Positions 47,718-59,837 are shown, counted from the stretch's first letter. The stretch: DNA of 64,000 nucleotides from Dacryopinax spathularia (GCA_037974965.1 JBBPFI010000013.1:62001-126000); one strand, 5' to 3'. Numbers and translations: made by a program. Notes: a model not told the origin generated them from the letters alone.

Positions 47718-49508
47718 TCACCGACCTACCGACCTCCGAGTCATGGAGCGCGTCGCTGTGCCCTTGCTGTGCCCCGGCACCCAAAGCCCAGGGATCTCAC
47801 TACCCTCAAGATTGCGCTCGTATGCTCGCCAACCTCCATCGCCGACGGATACGAATTCGACAGCTGCCAGGGTAATGTAGCGGAGTGTGGGGCATTGCTT
47901 GCTGAGGCCGATGACGGCTGATTTGCTGGCGGCAGCGTGCCGCATCTTCTGAGAGGGCGTGTAGAACCAGCCCCATGCCTCGGTGCTCGGGGCCCGGATC
48001 AACAGGGTTCCCAGTCTGAAAGAGCTGAGCCAGGTCTCGTGCCCAAGGTGAATTAACAGCTGGCTGGGGTCAGCGAGCGCCCCGAACCTCGTGGAAACAC
48101 GCTACCTCTTCTTCGAGAGGATCAAGTACGGCAAGCCGAAGGAACTTCAGTGCCGGTAGCTCCAGGCTTGAGAGCTCATGCATCCAATCTCTTAATCCGA
48201 ATCCCCGTATATGCAGCTCCAGATGCTTGATAGGGCGGGTGGATGCGCGAAGAGAGTCCGCAAACTGCCGGTCCAAAGTTGGTCGAAGTAGCCTGCGCGC
48301 CCAATCGATGTCGTAGATGCGGATCTTCTCCGCCGGGCGACCGCGCAGAATGACAGCTTGTGCGACCGTTCCTGTCCACTCTCTCAACTCGGGCAGTACA
48401 GACAGAGTGCTGGCCAGTTGGCCGACGACGTAATCTGTCGTTTGTATGTTCAGAGTTGTGATCTTGCTCTGCAGACGGAAAAGCCGCTGCCAGAATGGTA
48501 ATGATCCGCCAGTTCCCCTGTCCTGCAGGTCGTCCTGAGCGAATCGATCGATGCTCAGACTTCTGAGCGTATTCGGCTCTAGATAATCCTCCACGAGTTG
48601 GACGAAATGACGGGCAGTGACGTTGGTGCTCTCGATTCGTAGACTTCGCAGCCTCTCGCACACCAGCATGCAGAACAAGCCTCTGGCAGAGTCCTCCGGC
48701 AGGCTTGCCAGGCGGACGGTTTCGAGTTGGCAGATTGACATCTTGCGCCCGCGCTGCGGTAGGGGACCAAACCGGCCTGTAAAAAGAGATAGTTCCTCAA
48801 GACTAGGAAGCTCCATTATCGTTTCCAGTAGGGGAGCGTCCACCCGCCCACTGCATATCATGAGATTCTTGAGACATCTCAACCGCTCCAAAGGCGGCTG
48901 ATGGAACGTGAGGCACCGGTCCTCGCCCAAACATGCAGCTTGTTCGCCCACCCGCACATAGGCCACCTGAACATAGTCATATACGTGGACTGTGGATCGG
49001 TCAAACATTGGCAGATTGGGAAGCTGCGTGTCAGGATGATTAAACCCCTGCAGAACGCTCCAAGTCGTTTGAGGCGCGGTCCGATTCCACTCGATCCGGC
49101 CAGCGCGGTAGGTTAATTCCCGAAATATCCGTTTGAGCGACGGAGACCGCAGGCTGCCGCCTTGATTCCCATTTGTCCTGTTGGACTGATGCCACGCCGA
49201 GCGACACAGAGCCTTCAGAGCCACGGATAGCGGCTTCCTCTCGTAGCCGATGTAAACCGACCGATACAACAGCGGTAGAAAGAGCTCTCGGAACATACGA
49301 CAGGTCTGGGCGACGGTAGTCAAGGCGGCGTACGAACCGTCGAGCCATCGAAGGATCTGAAGCCAAATCTCAGGCGGCAGGCGATAGCATCCCGAATCCG
49401 ACTGGCGATTGCGCGGCACTGTAATGACGAATGAGCAAAGCGAAAGTCAGAGGTGCATGATAGCCTCGTACCGAGTCTTGAGACCCCTCGTCGCTTCCAG
49501 GTCTTCAT
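47718..49508 (-). CDS. F-box-like protein 2
   Basis: Three exons with the same layout as F-box gene 1: a 13-codon first exon (MKTWKRRGVSRL, ATG 49508), then PRNRQSDSGCYRLPPEIWLQ with the F-box, a leucine-rich body containing LRCLKNLMICSGRVDAPLLE, and after an intron (GTAGCG...CAGCCAG, about 48057-48105) a last exon ending CPTLRYITLAAVEFVSVGDG and WRAY. About 500 residues. The leucine periodicity suggests an LRR-like substrate-binding domain. Inferred SCF adaptor; target unknown. Confidence 0.72.
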
Positions 49509-49525
49509 TGCCAGTCCTCACGGTC

Positions 49526-49755
49526 TATCGACGAGGGGATAGAGAGGCTTTGGGAGGCACTGAGGCATGAAATGAACGAGCACAGCCCTGGCACATCGGA
49601 AGGAATGGGCGGTTCTTCGAAATGCCACATGCCGAGCAGCGCGTACACTAACAGCCAGGGTTACGCTAAAAAAACGGTCGGATGTGAAAGCCAGATTGCC
49701 TGAGTAGGAATACTTAGCAAGGCCATGACAGCTAGCACACTCTTGTGTTGTTGGC
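49526..49755 (-). CDS. Possible small zinc-binding protein
   Basis: Weak. A minus-strand start MPTTQECASCHGLAK precedes, in another frame, CTRCSACG followed by PMCQGCARSFHASVPP, i.e. C-x2-C pairs like a small zinc ribbon, ending near 49526. A GTATTC...CTGTTAG intron could lie between, but I could not make the phase match. It may be a chance pattern or a decayed gene. Confidence 0.2.
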
Positions 49756-50093
49756 ATTGCGAGGGAGGGATAATCGGCTTCAAGAAACAACACAACAACA
49801 TCCGTGTCAAACCTGCTGACTCACCGTTGCTGACTCACCCTCTGTCCCTCAGCAGCGGACCCGATGACGGCTCATCCCTGACTGCTCAACCGCCCATCAA
49901 ACCCCAGCATATCCTTAGCCGCTCACCGGTCCCACGCTCACCCACGTCGTCCCCTTTTCCAGCAGGACATCCTCCCCCTCCTCCTCGTCGCTGTCTACCC
50001 TCTCGTACTCGCTGTCAACAACCACCACTGTCTACTGCTTGACTTCCTGCTGCTGCTTCAAGAGCTCGTATCGAATCAGAGAAGAGAAGGAAA

Positions 50094-50868
50094 ATGGCAT
50101 CAACATTCATAAACTGGCTCAAATCGCCCAAAGCGAGGGAATACTTCTTCAGTCCGTCCCCCCTTCTTCCCCTCCTCTCCAGCTCACAGCTCACCCATGA
50201 TACAGGCACGCATTTCTGGGGTCCCGTACGTACTTCTCTCTGTGCGCTGAAGAGAGAGAATGGGGCTGATAGTGGGATGATGTGGGGTGGTATAGGTCGC
50301 TAATTGGGGACTGCCCCTGGCTGCTCTTGCGGATCTGAGCAAGGACGAGACTGTCATTTCGGGGCCTATGACTACTGCTCTTGCTGCTTATTCGTGCGTC
50401 CCCACCTCCCGCTCATCATAATCATCTCCTCTGCTGATACTGACTGGGCTGCACAGGATGGTCTTCATGCGATTCGGTACGCTTCCCTAACCTGCTGCGC
50501 TGGTGGGAGACTAGGTGTTAATGATGGTACGGCGTGAAACAGCATGGCGCGTCCAACCCCGAAACTACCTCCTCTTCGCCTGCCATTTCACGAACGCCAC
50601 CGCCCAGCTCACCCAAGGCGCGCGGTTCGTAAACTACTGGTACCTCGGCGGGCGCGAGAAGAAGCTCGGCCCCGCGGGCGCGGCGGCGCAGGACGCGATG
50701 CTCGCTGCGTCCAAGGCGTCAGAGGCGGGGAAGGAGAAGGTTGCTGATGTGGGGGAGGTGGCGCATGAGCTTGGGGAGAGGGCGGGGGTCGTGGCGCGGG
50801 AGGTGGAGAAGGGGGTTGGGAGGGGCGTGGAGGAGATCAAGCAGAAGGTTGACCAGCTGAGGAAGTAG
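50094..50868 (+). CDS. MPC1: Mitochondrial pyruvate carrier subunit MPC1
   Basis: Inner-membrane subunit that imports pyruvate with MPC2/3. Five exons reconstruct [89 protein letters not shown], which is the whole conserved MPC1 core. One exon is only 20 nt (GATGGTCTTCATGCGATTCG). After the core there is an extra tail of about 60 residues rich in Ala, Glu, Lys and Val (predicted amphipathic helix), absent from yeast and human MPC1. Identity very sure; the tail is unusual. Confidence 0.93.
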
Positions 50869-51143
50869 GCTGCTGGAGAGGTACAGGGCATGAGGCTGGG
50901 AAGATGGTCGACGGTCTTCATCCCCTCGGCGAAGCTGTTCGGGATGTATGCGCGCGTCCGGCCTTGTGCGACGTGCGAAGTGGCATATGGTGCATGTATC
51001 TAGATCTGTCTTGCAGGCAGACCGAAAAATCGTCAGACGAGATATCTATTCCCTTTCTTGATCTTCCATTCTGTCCCCCTCCTTCATCCCCTCCTGTCGT
51101 AAGCTCGGAGCCTTTTCGCGTGCAGTTCGTGATGCCTAGTTGC

Positions 51144-51662
51144 TCAGAACTCCCCAGGAGTAAAGTCGAACACGCATGCGTCGTTCACGATCTCCCTCAC
51201 ACTGGCCTACATCCACCAGCGCAAGTCAGTCACATCTCATGCTCCCAAGGTGTAGGACAGCGTACCCCAAAAGCGAGATGAGCCGGATCTTCTTCAAGGT
51301 AGTATTTCCTATCTTCCTCATTCTGCCCCCTTCTGTGAGCATACCCGTACGAGCGATCCGACCGGGAGAAGGTGTACCTCGAACTCCACTACAAATCCAT
51401 ACTACCCCATCATCATCAGCCTCCTCTCCCCAGTGCCAAAAAAAGGAAAAGGACAAGAACGAGAACGAGAACGCACCTGCAGCCCCTTCCCCTTCCCCTC
51501 GGGACTCGTCTGCCTCCCGCCCTTCAACCCCAAAATATATTTCTGGCCATTCGGTTTCTTACATCCCTCCTCGAGCGCCAGGAAACGCGCGGCGAGGTCG
51601 TGCTGTGATTGGAGGGAGGATGTGGGGTGGAAGGCGAAGAGGACTATGTGGGTTATGGGCAT
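51144..51662 (-). CDS. Stress-responsive A/B barrel (Dabb) domain protein
   Basis: ATG 51662 opens MPITHIVLFAFHPTSS, typical Dabb start. Four exons keep phase: ...LGLKGGRQTSPEGKGKGLQ | YGFVVEFE | NEEDRKYYLEEDPAHLAFG | ASVREIVNDACVFDFTPGEF, stop at 51144. About 125 residues, a full single Dabb ferredoxin-like barrel (usually a dimer). Members include plant stress proteins and polyketide cyclases; cellular function here unknown. Confidence 0.84.
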
Positions 51663-52268
51663 CTTGACTTGCTGGACTTTGGACGGGGAGTCTCAGTGAG
51701 GGCGCGGAGGTGGGAGTGGGAGCGGGATGGGGTGGATGATTGAGAGGAGGAGGGGCGGGATGTGTATTTATGGACTGGAATGATGAGATGGACGCGCTGC
51801 TGGCTGGTGGAGGCGCGATCGGGGCGGCGCTGGCAACGCCGCGTCCCACTCGAGCTCCTCAGTTTACTTCATCGGGGCGATCAAGAGACTTGTGCCCATG
51901 TTGGTCGATAGAACCGGAATGTAGTCACGTACCCAGGACTGGAAGGACTGGACAGCATCTAGGAAGCGCAGGGCACGGGCGGGAACGTATGCTAGCTTGG
52001 GAGATCGTGTTTCACTTGCAATGTGTCTGACGTTCCGATTGCTCACCGCTGCAGGGCAGGGCTCAGCTTAAGCTACACGCAGACCGAGGCAGAAGAGAAG
52101 TCGGGTATATTGTCCACCTCCAACGATCCATTCCACAGCGTACATCGCTCCTAACTCTAAGCAGCAACGGGCCAAAACGATGAACGCAGGGTCACTTCTT
52201 GACCACCGCGCCATCTTTCGTCCACGTCCACTTTGTCGAGCTCCTCATCTCCCCCCTTTCCTCATCGA
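51663..52268. other. Intergenic, nothing recognised
   Basis: Upstream of the Dabb gene and downstream of the membrane-protein gene (both minus strand). Short ORFs look like noise. Confidence 0.4.
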
Positions 52269-52925
52269 TCACGTACGCGAACTGGCCAGTCCATACACCG
52301 CCTGCCGCCTGTCCTGTCCGTTCCCAGCTGTCCCCCCTGAGCCCTGGGGCGCCTGCGAGCGCGGGTCGTTTAAACGGCCTGGCTGGCTCGAGCTCGACGA
52401 AGCGGCATAGGGTGCCTGGGAGCCATACGGGCCGTAGTACGGTCCCTGGGATTTACCGGAGGGAGGAGCCTCGAGCGCGCCGGAGGAAGAGGAGACGTAG
52501 ATTGAGGGAGGGACTTTGCGCGAGTTCCGCCGGCGGGAACAGCAGCAGCAACAGCAGAGCGTGATGAGGAAGAGCAGGAGGAGGGCGAGGATCGTCGCGG
52601 AGAGGATGACGAACAGCTTTTGGTGCGTTGTGAGCGGGTCGCATTGGATCTTCCCGCCACTGCTCCGAGGTCAACATTCATGTCATATATCCGTGCAGAA
52701 GAAGGAGACACACCTGAAAGAGCAGTACGGGATAGCGTTGTTAAACGGCGTAGTATGCAGCGGCGCCCCAGTCGAGCCAGAGCCGGAGCTCGTAGCAGGT
52801 TGGGTAGCATTCATGACAGCCTGAGCGCCCTCTCCACCACTAGCGACGCCATCCTCATCATCCGTCGCCAGCACACGCCGGGCAGCAATAGCAACAAGTG
52901 TGAAAACGATCGTCGGAATAGACAT
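52269..52925 (-). CDS. Single-pass membrane protein with signal peptide
   Basis: ATG 52925 starts a signal peptide (MSIPTIVFTLVAIAARRVLA) followed by an acidic, then Ser/Thr/Gly-rich short ectodomain ending FNNAIPYCSF. A GT-AG intron joins, in phase, to SGGKIQCDPLTTHQK and the membrane span LFVILSATILALLLLFLITL. A run of six Cys and RRR follow on the cytosolic side, then a Pro/Gly/Ser/Tyr-rich tail to 52269. Type I topology; the Cys run suggests palmitoylation. It is built like fungal cell-wall or stress sensors, but I cannot assign it to one. About 195 residues. Confidence 0.68.
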
Positions 52926-53603
52926 TCTTCCTCTTCTTCTCTCTATTTAGGTTGGGTTGGGTTGGGTCGAGGGGAGAACGAACGGGTAGTTTCGTGCAAT
53001 AGGGGGCGACCAGCGCAGAGTGGGAGCGACCAGCGCAAGAGAGGTAGAGAGAAGACGGGGGATGTTACGCCGTTCTCATGTTCGCTGGGAGGGGATGTTA
53101 TATCCTGCCCGAGAAGGAAGGGGGAGGGCGATGCCCGCGGCACACGTTTCATCTCTGCCCGGCAGGGGGGATGTTGGAACTCGGGGACTCCGACGAGCTC
53201 AGCCACTCGCCGGAGGTTGTTGACAGTCGCAGAAGCGCGTAATCTATTGATTACGAGCTGGCAGGGAGTGTCGGAGCACAGGAGCGGAGGTGTCTAAACC
53301 GAGTAAGAGCTTTCATTTTGTCGATTAACCTGTATGCCGTGGTCGTGGTCAAACACTGGGCATCGAACGCGGCGGTGCGGCGCCTAACTGTGCCTTTTCA
53401 CGTGAGCCAGAGCACAGCCACATATACGTTACGTTCCACGAACGCGACTGAGCGCTCGTCGTGCATTGAACCTCGTCCGCGAATTCGAGCAGCTCATCAA
53501 AGGCATACCTGCATCCACCAGCCTCCTGGGCTCTGTCCCCTTCAGCAAGATCAGTGATCTCACGGTGGTCGAATCACGAGCCGCCTAATACATCTGGGGC
53601 AAG
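52926..53603. other. Intergenic between divergent genes
   Basis: Upstream of both the membrane protein (minus) and KSH1 (plus). No supported ORF. Confidence 0.4.
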
Positions 53604-54001
53604 ATGGTACGCCCCCCCTTCTTCTCCCCTAACTCCTCATCGGAGCGAGACTGACCAAAACCGCCCAGAGCGCCCTCTTCAACTTCCAATCCCTCCTCCT
53701 CGTCCTCCTCCTCCTCATCTGCACCTGCACCTACGTCCGAGCCGTCATGCCCCGCCTAATAGACAGCAACAAGAGCGGGTTCTTAGGTGTGTTCTGGATG
53801 AGCGCGCGGATCGGTGCGTCTCGTTCTACCTTCTACTTTCCTTCCCTGCTTGCCCCGATGGCCGGCTGGATTGGGGCAGGCGTGGGAGGAGAATATGATG
53901 AGATTGGGTGTGCTGATACGTTTTGGGGTGTAGGGGAACGATTATCGCCTTATGTCGCAATAGCTTGCGTCGCTATGGCCGTCACGCTCTTAACTCAATA
54001 G
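53604..54001 (+). CDS. KSH1: Protein kish (TMEM167 family)
   Basis: Small secretory-pathway membrane protein of the ER-Golgi. The initiator ATG (53604) is alone in exon 1; introns at 53607-53668 and 53814-53933. Spliced product (71 residues) reads [70 protein letters not shown], the full-length kish family with an N-terminal signal-like helix and one C-terminal TM span. Yeast KSH1 is essential for early secretion. Identity very sure. Confidence 0.93.
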
Positions 54002-54269
54002 ACCGTCTCCCTACGGCCTTCTCCCTACTACCTGCATATCCTGTCTTGCGACCTGTATCCTACCACCTATATCCGAGCTAACGCTCCCTTCCCTGTTGTC
54101 GTCGATGAGCGATCCCAAGAGCAGGAAGAAATACGATTACACTACTGTTACACGGGAATCTACGAGATTACGATGATGATCAGAAATATATCCAGTACGC
54201 TCTACACCCCCAGCCCCTCTGCCCGCTCCGCCAAACGGCGCTCCACTAGATGCTTGTGACAAGGGAGGG

Positions 54270-57200
54270 CTATGCGGTTGCTTGGATCGCTTGCGCCTTT
54301 CCGCGCTGTGCGGTGGCCTTGCCGCGTTGTCGTCGTTCGGGGGCGTCGTGGTCTTGGTTTGTGCTGTCGTACAAGGCGGAAGTGCTTCTCTGGGCCGTGC
54401 GCTGCATCCCTATCAGCAAAGGAAGAACTGTGATGTGCCGCAAGCAGGACATACCTCAACAACACTCGTCCCATCCCTGAACCTTGCCCGGAAGAGCACG
54501 TTCGCATTCGTGAACAACCCTTCTTTGAGCGAAACAACAATAAACTGGCTGCCCTTAAACCGATTCCTGAACAGCTGGCCAATATGCTGCGTATGGCTCA
54601 GATCAAGAGCGGCGTCAATCTCGTCCAGGATGTACATCGGCGCGGGCTTGAACTGGAGAAGGGACATGATGAGCGAGAGGGCGATGAGGGAGCGTTGGCC
54701 GCCAGAGAGCTCGGTTAGGGACTGTTTCCAAACGCTGCCGAGGCGGACTTTCACTTCGAGGCCGGCCATGATGTCCTGTCCTTCTGGTGGCTCGAGCTTG
54801 GCGAAGTTACCGGGAAGAAGCTCGGCGAAGATGCCACCAAAGTCCCTGATAATCCCAGTCAGAAACCGGACTGAGACAGAAAGAAACAGAATTCTTACCC
54901 GTTCACTTTCTTCCATGTTTTCTGGAGCGCCTCGAGCTTGTAGCGATCAAGTTCTGCAATGGTCTCTTCGATTTTGCCCTTGTCAGCGAGCACAGTCGTA
55001 AGCATCTTCTTCAATGTCGCCTCTTTCTTTTCGACACTGCGGCACAGTCAGCCAGTAGCGTGTCTAGGAAACTCAGGAGGCTCACTCGTCAATCATGCTC
55101 ATCACTCTGGGGTTGATCTTCTTCTTCATGCCCAATTGTTGTTGCTCGAGCTCCCTCGCCCGTTCGCGAAGCTCCGGCACATTCACTTTCTTGAAGTCGT
55201 AAGGTGTGCCCTCCTTGCCGAATTGTTTCTTTTCCTCCAGAATCCATGGGAACTGTTTCTCCAGGGCTTGCGCAGCGTTCAGCGCAGCCGTCCGGTCCTT
55301 CTGCAGCTGAGCAGCTTCGTGTTCGAGGCGCTTCATCTCGAGCTCTGCCTCCTGGACGTCGTCTTGCTTCGCTTTGATGACTTCCTCAAGCTCGTGTATT
55401 TCCTCGTCGAATGCGGTTAGTGTTTCACGCTCTTTCTTCAGCTTAGCTTCTGCAGCGTCATGCTTCGCTTGCGCCGCGTCTCGGTCCTTCTTCAAGGATT
55501 CGAGCTCGGCTTGCAGCTTTTGAACGCTTGATTGGGCTTCCTCGACCTCTGCCTGAGCGGTCTCGATGTCTTTGACCGTTTGTTCTGCCGTGCAATGTCA
55601 GTGAGCCTTTTTTCTACCGCAAGGGACGCACTTACCAAGCTCAAGCTGCGCGGTCTGCATATCTTTCTGCACCGTCTTCAGCGCAACTGACTGCTTGTTC
55701 AGGGCCTCCTTTTGCTTTGCAATGTCCGCCTACGAGCCGGGATCAGCGAAAACCGGGTGAAGATAGGGATTAACTAACTCGGAGCTCCTTGATCTTGCCC
55801 TCCTTGTTCCCCTTGAACTCCTCCATGTCTTTCTCAATCTTGGCGATCTCGGCTTCCGCCTCCTTCTGTTTCTGCTTCGACTCCTTCAGGTCGTCCTCAA
55901 TTTCCTTGAGCGACTGCTTGATGCTGTCGACCTCTTGCTTGAGCTACGGTTCTCGTGAGCAGAGGAATGCAACAATAGAGAGAGATCGTACCATTGCAGC
56001 ATTACCGCCCTGCACGCGTTCCTCGAGCAAGCTCATCTCATGAGTCTTGATCTCAAGCTCGCGCCTTCTCTCCTCCCATCGCTTCGCCTTCTCCCTACTT
56101 TGCTCCCACTCCTTCTCCACCTGCGCGCGGTTCCGTTCCGCCTCCTCGAGCTTGCCTTCGCACTCCTTCAGCTCCATAACCTTGACGAGGATCCCGCTGC
56201 CGCTTGGCTTGGAGCCGCCGGAGAGTGTACCGGAGGGGTCGTATACGTCCCCATCAAGAGTAACGGACTTCATCCCAACTTGAGGTGAGAATGTGACAGC
56301 CTGTGCAGAGGCGGAATCGGCACAGATAAGGGTATCGCCGAAGACGTAAGCCATCGCCGCCTTGACCTCGTTCTCATAGCCAACCAAGGAAAGGGCGACA
56401 TTGACCTTGCCCGGAGCGATCTTATTCGCGGCATTCAGTTTCTGCATATCCAATCAGCGTCTATTCCGAAACCCGGCTTGTAGCACTTACTTCGGCAGGA
56501 ACTTTTGGTTGGTTGATCTTGTTAAGCGGAATAATGGTCACGCGCTTCTTGAGCTGACCCTTCTGCAGCAGCTCACTACCGACCTTCTCATCCTCAACCA
56601 CGACGTTGTATAGCTTTCCACCGGCAGCGATCTCGAGAGCGGTGGATGACGCGTTTGATGAAGCGGGCAGGTTGACGAGCTTCGCCACCAAACCATGTAC
56701 CTTCCGCTTGTCGAAGTTGGGAGAAGGCGGCGTATAGTTGAACTCCAGTGCGGAGAGCTTAGAGCGTAGTGCGTCTCTCTGTTCGGTCAACTCGGAAACC
56801 CGAGCACGACAAGCGCGCCTCCTCTCATCCAGCTCTTTCTCGCGCTCCTCGCCCCAGTTCTCCTTCTCCAGCTCCTTCCGAAGTCTCTCGACATCCTTAA
56901 GCATCTTCTCTAGCGCTTTCCTGCCTTCTGCACCCTCCTTCTCGCCCTCTTTCATCTTGGCCTCCTTGGTCTTCAATTCGGCTTGTAGCATCTTCTGCTT
57001 GGCTGCACCCTGTTGATCGGAAGAAGAGAGGGTGGCGAGTTGCTGTCGGAGTTGAGATAGGCGACCCAGGTAGCCGGAAGACGTCGAGGCCTTGTTCGTC
57101 GATAGGCCGGTGAGGAGGGTCTGCAGCAGTTCCGAATTGGTGGACACCTTCTCCGCGAGCTCGTCGTGCTTCTTCTTTGCCTCGCTGAATGACCCCTCGG

Positions 57201-58372
57201 CATCCTTCAGCTCCTTCTCCTTCTCCGCTTTCTTCGCAGCGAGCTCTTCCATCCCGGCTTGCAGCTCCTTCACGCGAGCTTCTTCTTCCTTTACGCTGCC
57301 CTGCTTCATGTCCATCTGCGTGCTCAGCCTGACCACCTCAGTGCCCGTAGCTTTCACCTCTTCCTCGAGCTTGCTGAACTTGCCGGACTTCTTTAGCTCC
57401 TGATCGCGGGCTTTCTCAACCTTCGTCTTCTCAGTCTCAGCACGCTTGCTCTCCTCCTGAGCAGCAAGCTTGGCTGCCTCAGCTCGCGCGACTGCAGCCT
57501 TGTTCTTCTCTACAGCTGCGGCTTTGGCGGCTTCGCGTTGTCTGCGGTCTGTCCATTCATAAGCGGTGAGAAGGCGGGAGAGACGCTCGAGTTCGGAAGA
57601 CGTCTTTTGGTACGCGAGGAAAGAACGCTTCTCTTCTCTGAGCTTGTCGAGCTTGGGCGTGATCTCCTCATTCAGAATCTAGACAGTCGTCAGCTCCATA
57701 AGCGGTAAGGTGGAAGACCGCAGCGCACGCTGGTGATCTCCTCCACCCGCTTCTCCTTCTTCGCAATCGTCTTGATCGCTTTCTCCTTCCTGTCCTCGAA
57801 CATCCTCGTCCCACTCGCTTCCTCTACCATACCCAGCACCTCCTGCGGTTTCATATTAAGGACCTTGGTGATCTTGCCTTGCATGATGAGGAAGTTGGGG
57901 TTGTTGACGTTCAGCTGGACGGATTGAAAGAGGTTCTGTATCTGCTGGACGGTGGCTTTGTGACCATTTAGGAGGTATTTGCTGATATTTGGAAGCGCAA
58001 TCTTGGAAATGTGGTCAATCAATGCGGCCGTAGAAGTAGCATATATGCACGCACCTGCCGTGTGACCGTAATCTGGGCCAGATCTTCGAAGCCTACAGGG
58101 CTTGTACTCCGGTCTGAGTTGTCAAATACGACTGTCACGCTCGCCTTGCTAATGCCCGCCTGACCCTTCTTGTAAATCAGGTCTGCTTGGCTTGTTGCCC
58201 GCACCGCTTGCAGGTTCGTGATACCGAGTACGAAGCATATTGCGTCGAGGATGTTGGACTTGCCGGAACCGTTGAGACCCGTGATGGCGTTGAAAGATGG
58301 GTCCCAGCCGGTGATTGTGGTTCGGACTGGGTAGGACTTGAAGCCCTCGAGGACCAGTTCCTCGATCCGCAT
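54270..58372 (-). CDS. SMC2: Condensin subunit SMC2
   Basis: Complete gene with about ten introns, roughly 1,200 residues. ATG 58372 opens [20 protein letters not shown]; Walker [10 protein letters not shown]; then two long coiled coils ([20 protein letters not shown] and similar) flanking the hinge region ([34 protein letters not shown]). The C-terminal head has signature [14 protein letters not shown], Walker [13 protein letters not shown] and [20 protein letters not shown]. Final exon starts [12 protein letters not shown] and ends at 54270. It acts in condensin with SMC4 for mitotic chromosome compaction. Divergent from MAD1 with 486 bp between starts. Confidence 0.93.
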
Positions 58373-58858
58373 CGTAGGGAGCTTTGCAGAAAGAAATGAT
58401 AGACAAGCAGGTTATGAGCCGGAGAGGTTGTTGGTCGGTCCAGGCAGTTCAAGAGCTATGGAAGCAAGAGTTCGCGCCGGTGTTGACGAGCCAAGTTTTG
58501 CCGTCGTCGAACGCGTGAGGGACGACGAGGACGCGCTCGGACGCGCTGAAAGGAAATCAGGGACGCGTCGCGTCGCGTGACATCCGCTCGTGATTATCTC
58601 GCGTCTGTCTACAGCTCGTTTGCGGTGGACTTCCTCTAACGTGGGATTATTGCTTGTAATTCTACAGCTTCCAGCGGACCAAATAAGTTCAGTACCAGAT
58701 TGAAGGACTCGAGATCTCCCATCCTCCATTCTTTCACAGTTGTTGGAATCTCCCGATCTATCGAAAAGATCAAAGCGTCATATATCTGGTTCCGCTCACC
58801 TGCGCGTCTGGTGCAACCGATTAGGATCTCTTGTGCTGGTCGCCTGCAGGCCAAACCT
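58373..58858. promoter_or_regulatory. Shared upstream region of SMC2 and MAD1
   Basis: 486 bp between two divergent starts of mitotic genes; probably a bidirectional promoter. No ORF here extends the N-terminus of MAD1. Confidence 0.5.
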
Positions 58859-59837
58859 ATGGCGTCGTCCGTCCTCAGTCCTGTCTCCGGTCTGAACTCT
58901 GGAAGCGAGTCAAAACTCGCCAGAGAAGTGGAGAGGCTACGAAAAGAGGTCGAGCGATGGCAGCGACAAGCTCGGGAGGCACAGGCATGGAAAGAGGAGC
59001 TTGAGGCTGGTGCGTCTGCCTCTCTTCATCCGTGTGAGCGCCGCTGATTCCAGTGGAGACTAGAGCTCGCCTCAACACAAGCTGCACTCGAGAAGGCGGA
59101 CGAGGCGAAGGAGGCTCTAGAGCAGCGATTGTTCGAGCTGGGCGAAAAGATCGGTTCTGGACAGCATGTGCCGCCTGGGCAGCGTGTGCTGCAACTTGCC
59201 AGCAACCCAGAGAGCGATCATTTCGCTGTGAGGGCTGCGCAGTTGGATGCTGTAAGTCTTACTGCCCCTCCTCACCCATTGCTTTGCATCCCGGGCTGAC
59301 ATCATATGACAGCTCCGTGCGGAAAGAGACGCCCTGCTATCCAAGCAACGATCAGAGGGCTGGGTACCCGCTGAATCCTGGGTCGCTGTTCAACGAGAAA
59401 AGCTCGCGCTTGAGGAAGAGGCCAAGCAGCGAGAAAAACGGATGCTGCGGCTCAAGCAGGTCTTTGCGGCCAAAGCGACCGAATTCCGAGAAGCGGTCAC
59501 GTCGATCCTGGGCTACAAGCTCAACTTTTCCGGCAATGGACGCGTACGGCTCACGAGTATATACGACTCGAGTACGGCGCTGGTATTTCAGAGCTCGGAG
59601 GATGGCAGCAACACGGGAAGCATGCGTCTCATTGGTGTAGGCGAGCGGGCAGAGCAGGGAGAAGTGTCCGAAGGATTGGGTGTAAGCGGGGCGTTGGAGT
59701 TCTGGGTTCGGAAGAGGGGTAGTATACCTTGCTTCTTGAGCCAGTTGACGATTGAATGCTTTGAGAGGACCACGATGGGACGAAGTGCCGGATATACGGC
59801 CATACGGACAGGATGGGAAGACGATGAGGGCGATTAG
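58859..59837 (+). CDS. MAD1: Short MAD1, C-terminal half only
   Basis: Three exons (58859-59009, 59064-59251, 59313-59837), 287 residues. A short coiled coil (LAREVERLRKEVERWQRQAR) leads to a Mad2-interaction-like segment (GQHVPPGQRVLQLASNPESD), more coiled coil, the Bub1-binding-type RLK motif in MLRLKQVFAAK, and the MAD1 C-terminal RWD-like domain (ATEFREAVTSILGYKLNFSG, NGRVRLTSIYDSST, GALEFWVRKRGSIPCFLSQL). MAD1 scaffolds Mad2 conversion in the spindle checkpoint. Known MAD1 proteins are about 700 residues; the N-terminal coiled coil is missing, and only 486 bp precede it before SMC2. Family sure. Confidence 0.85.
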
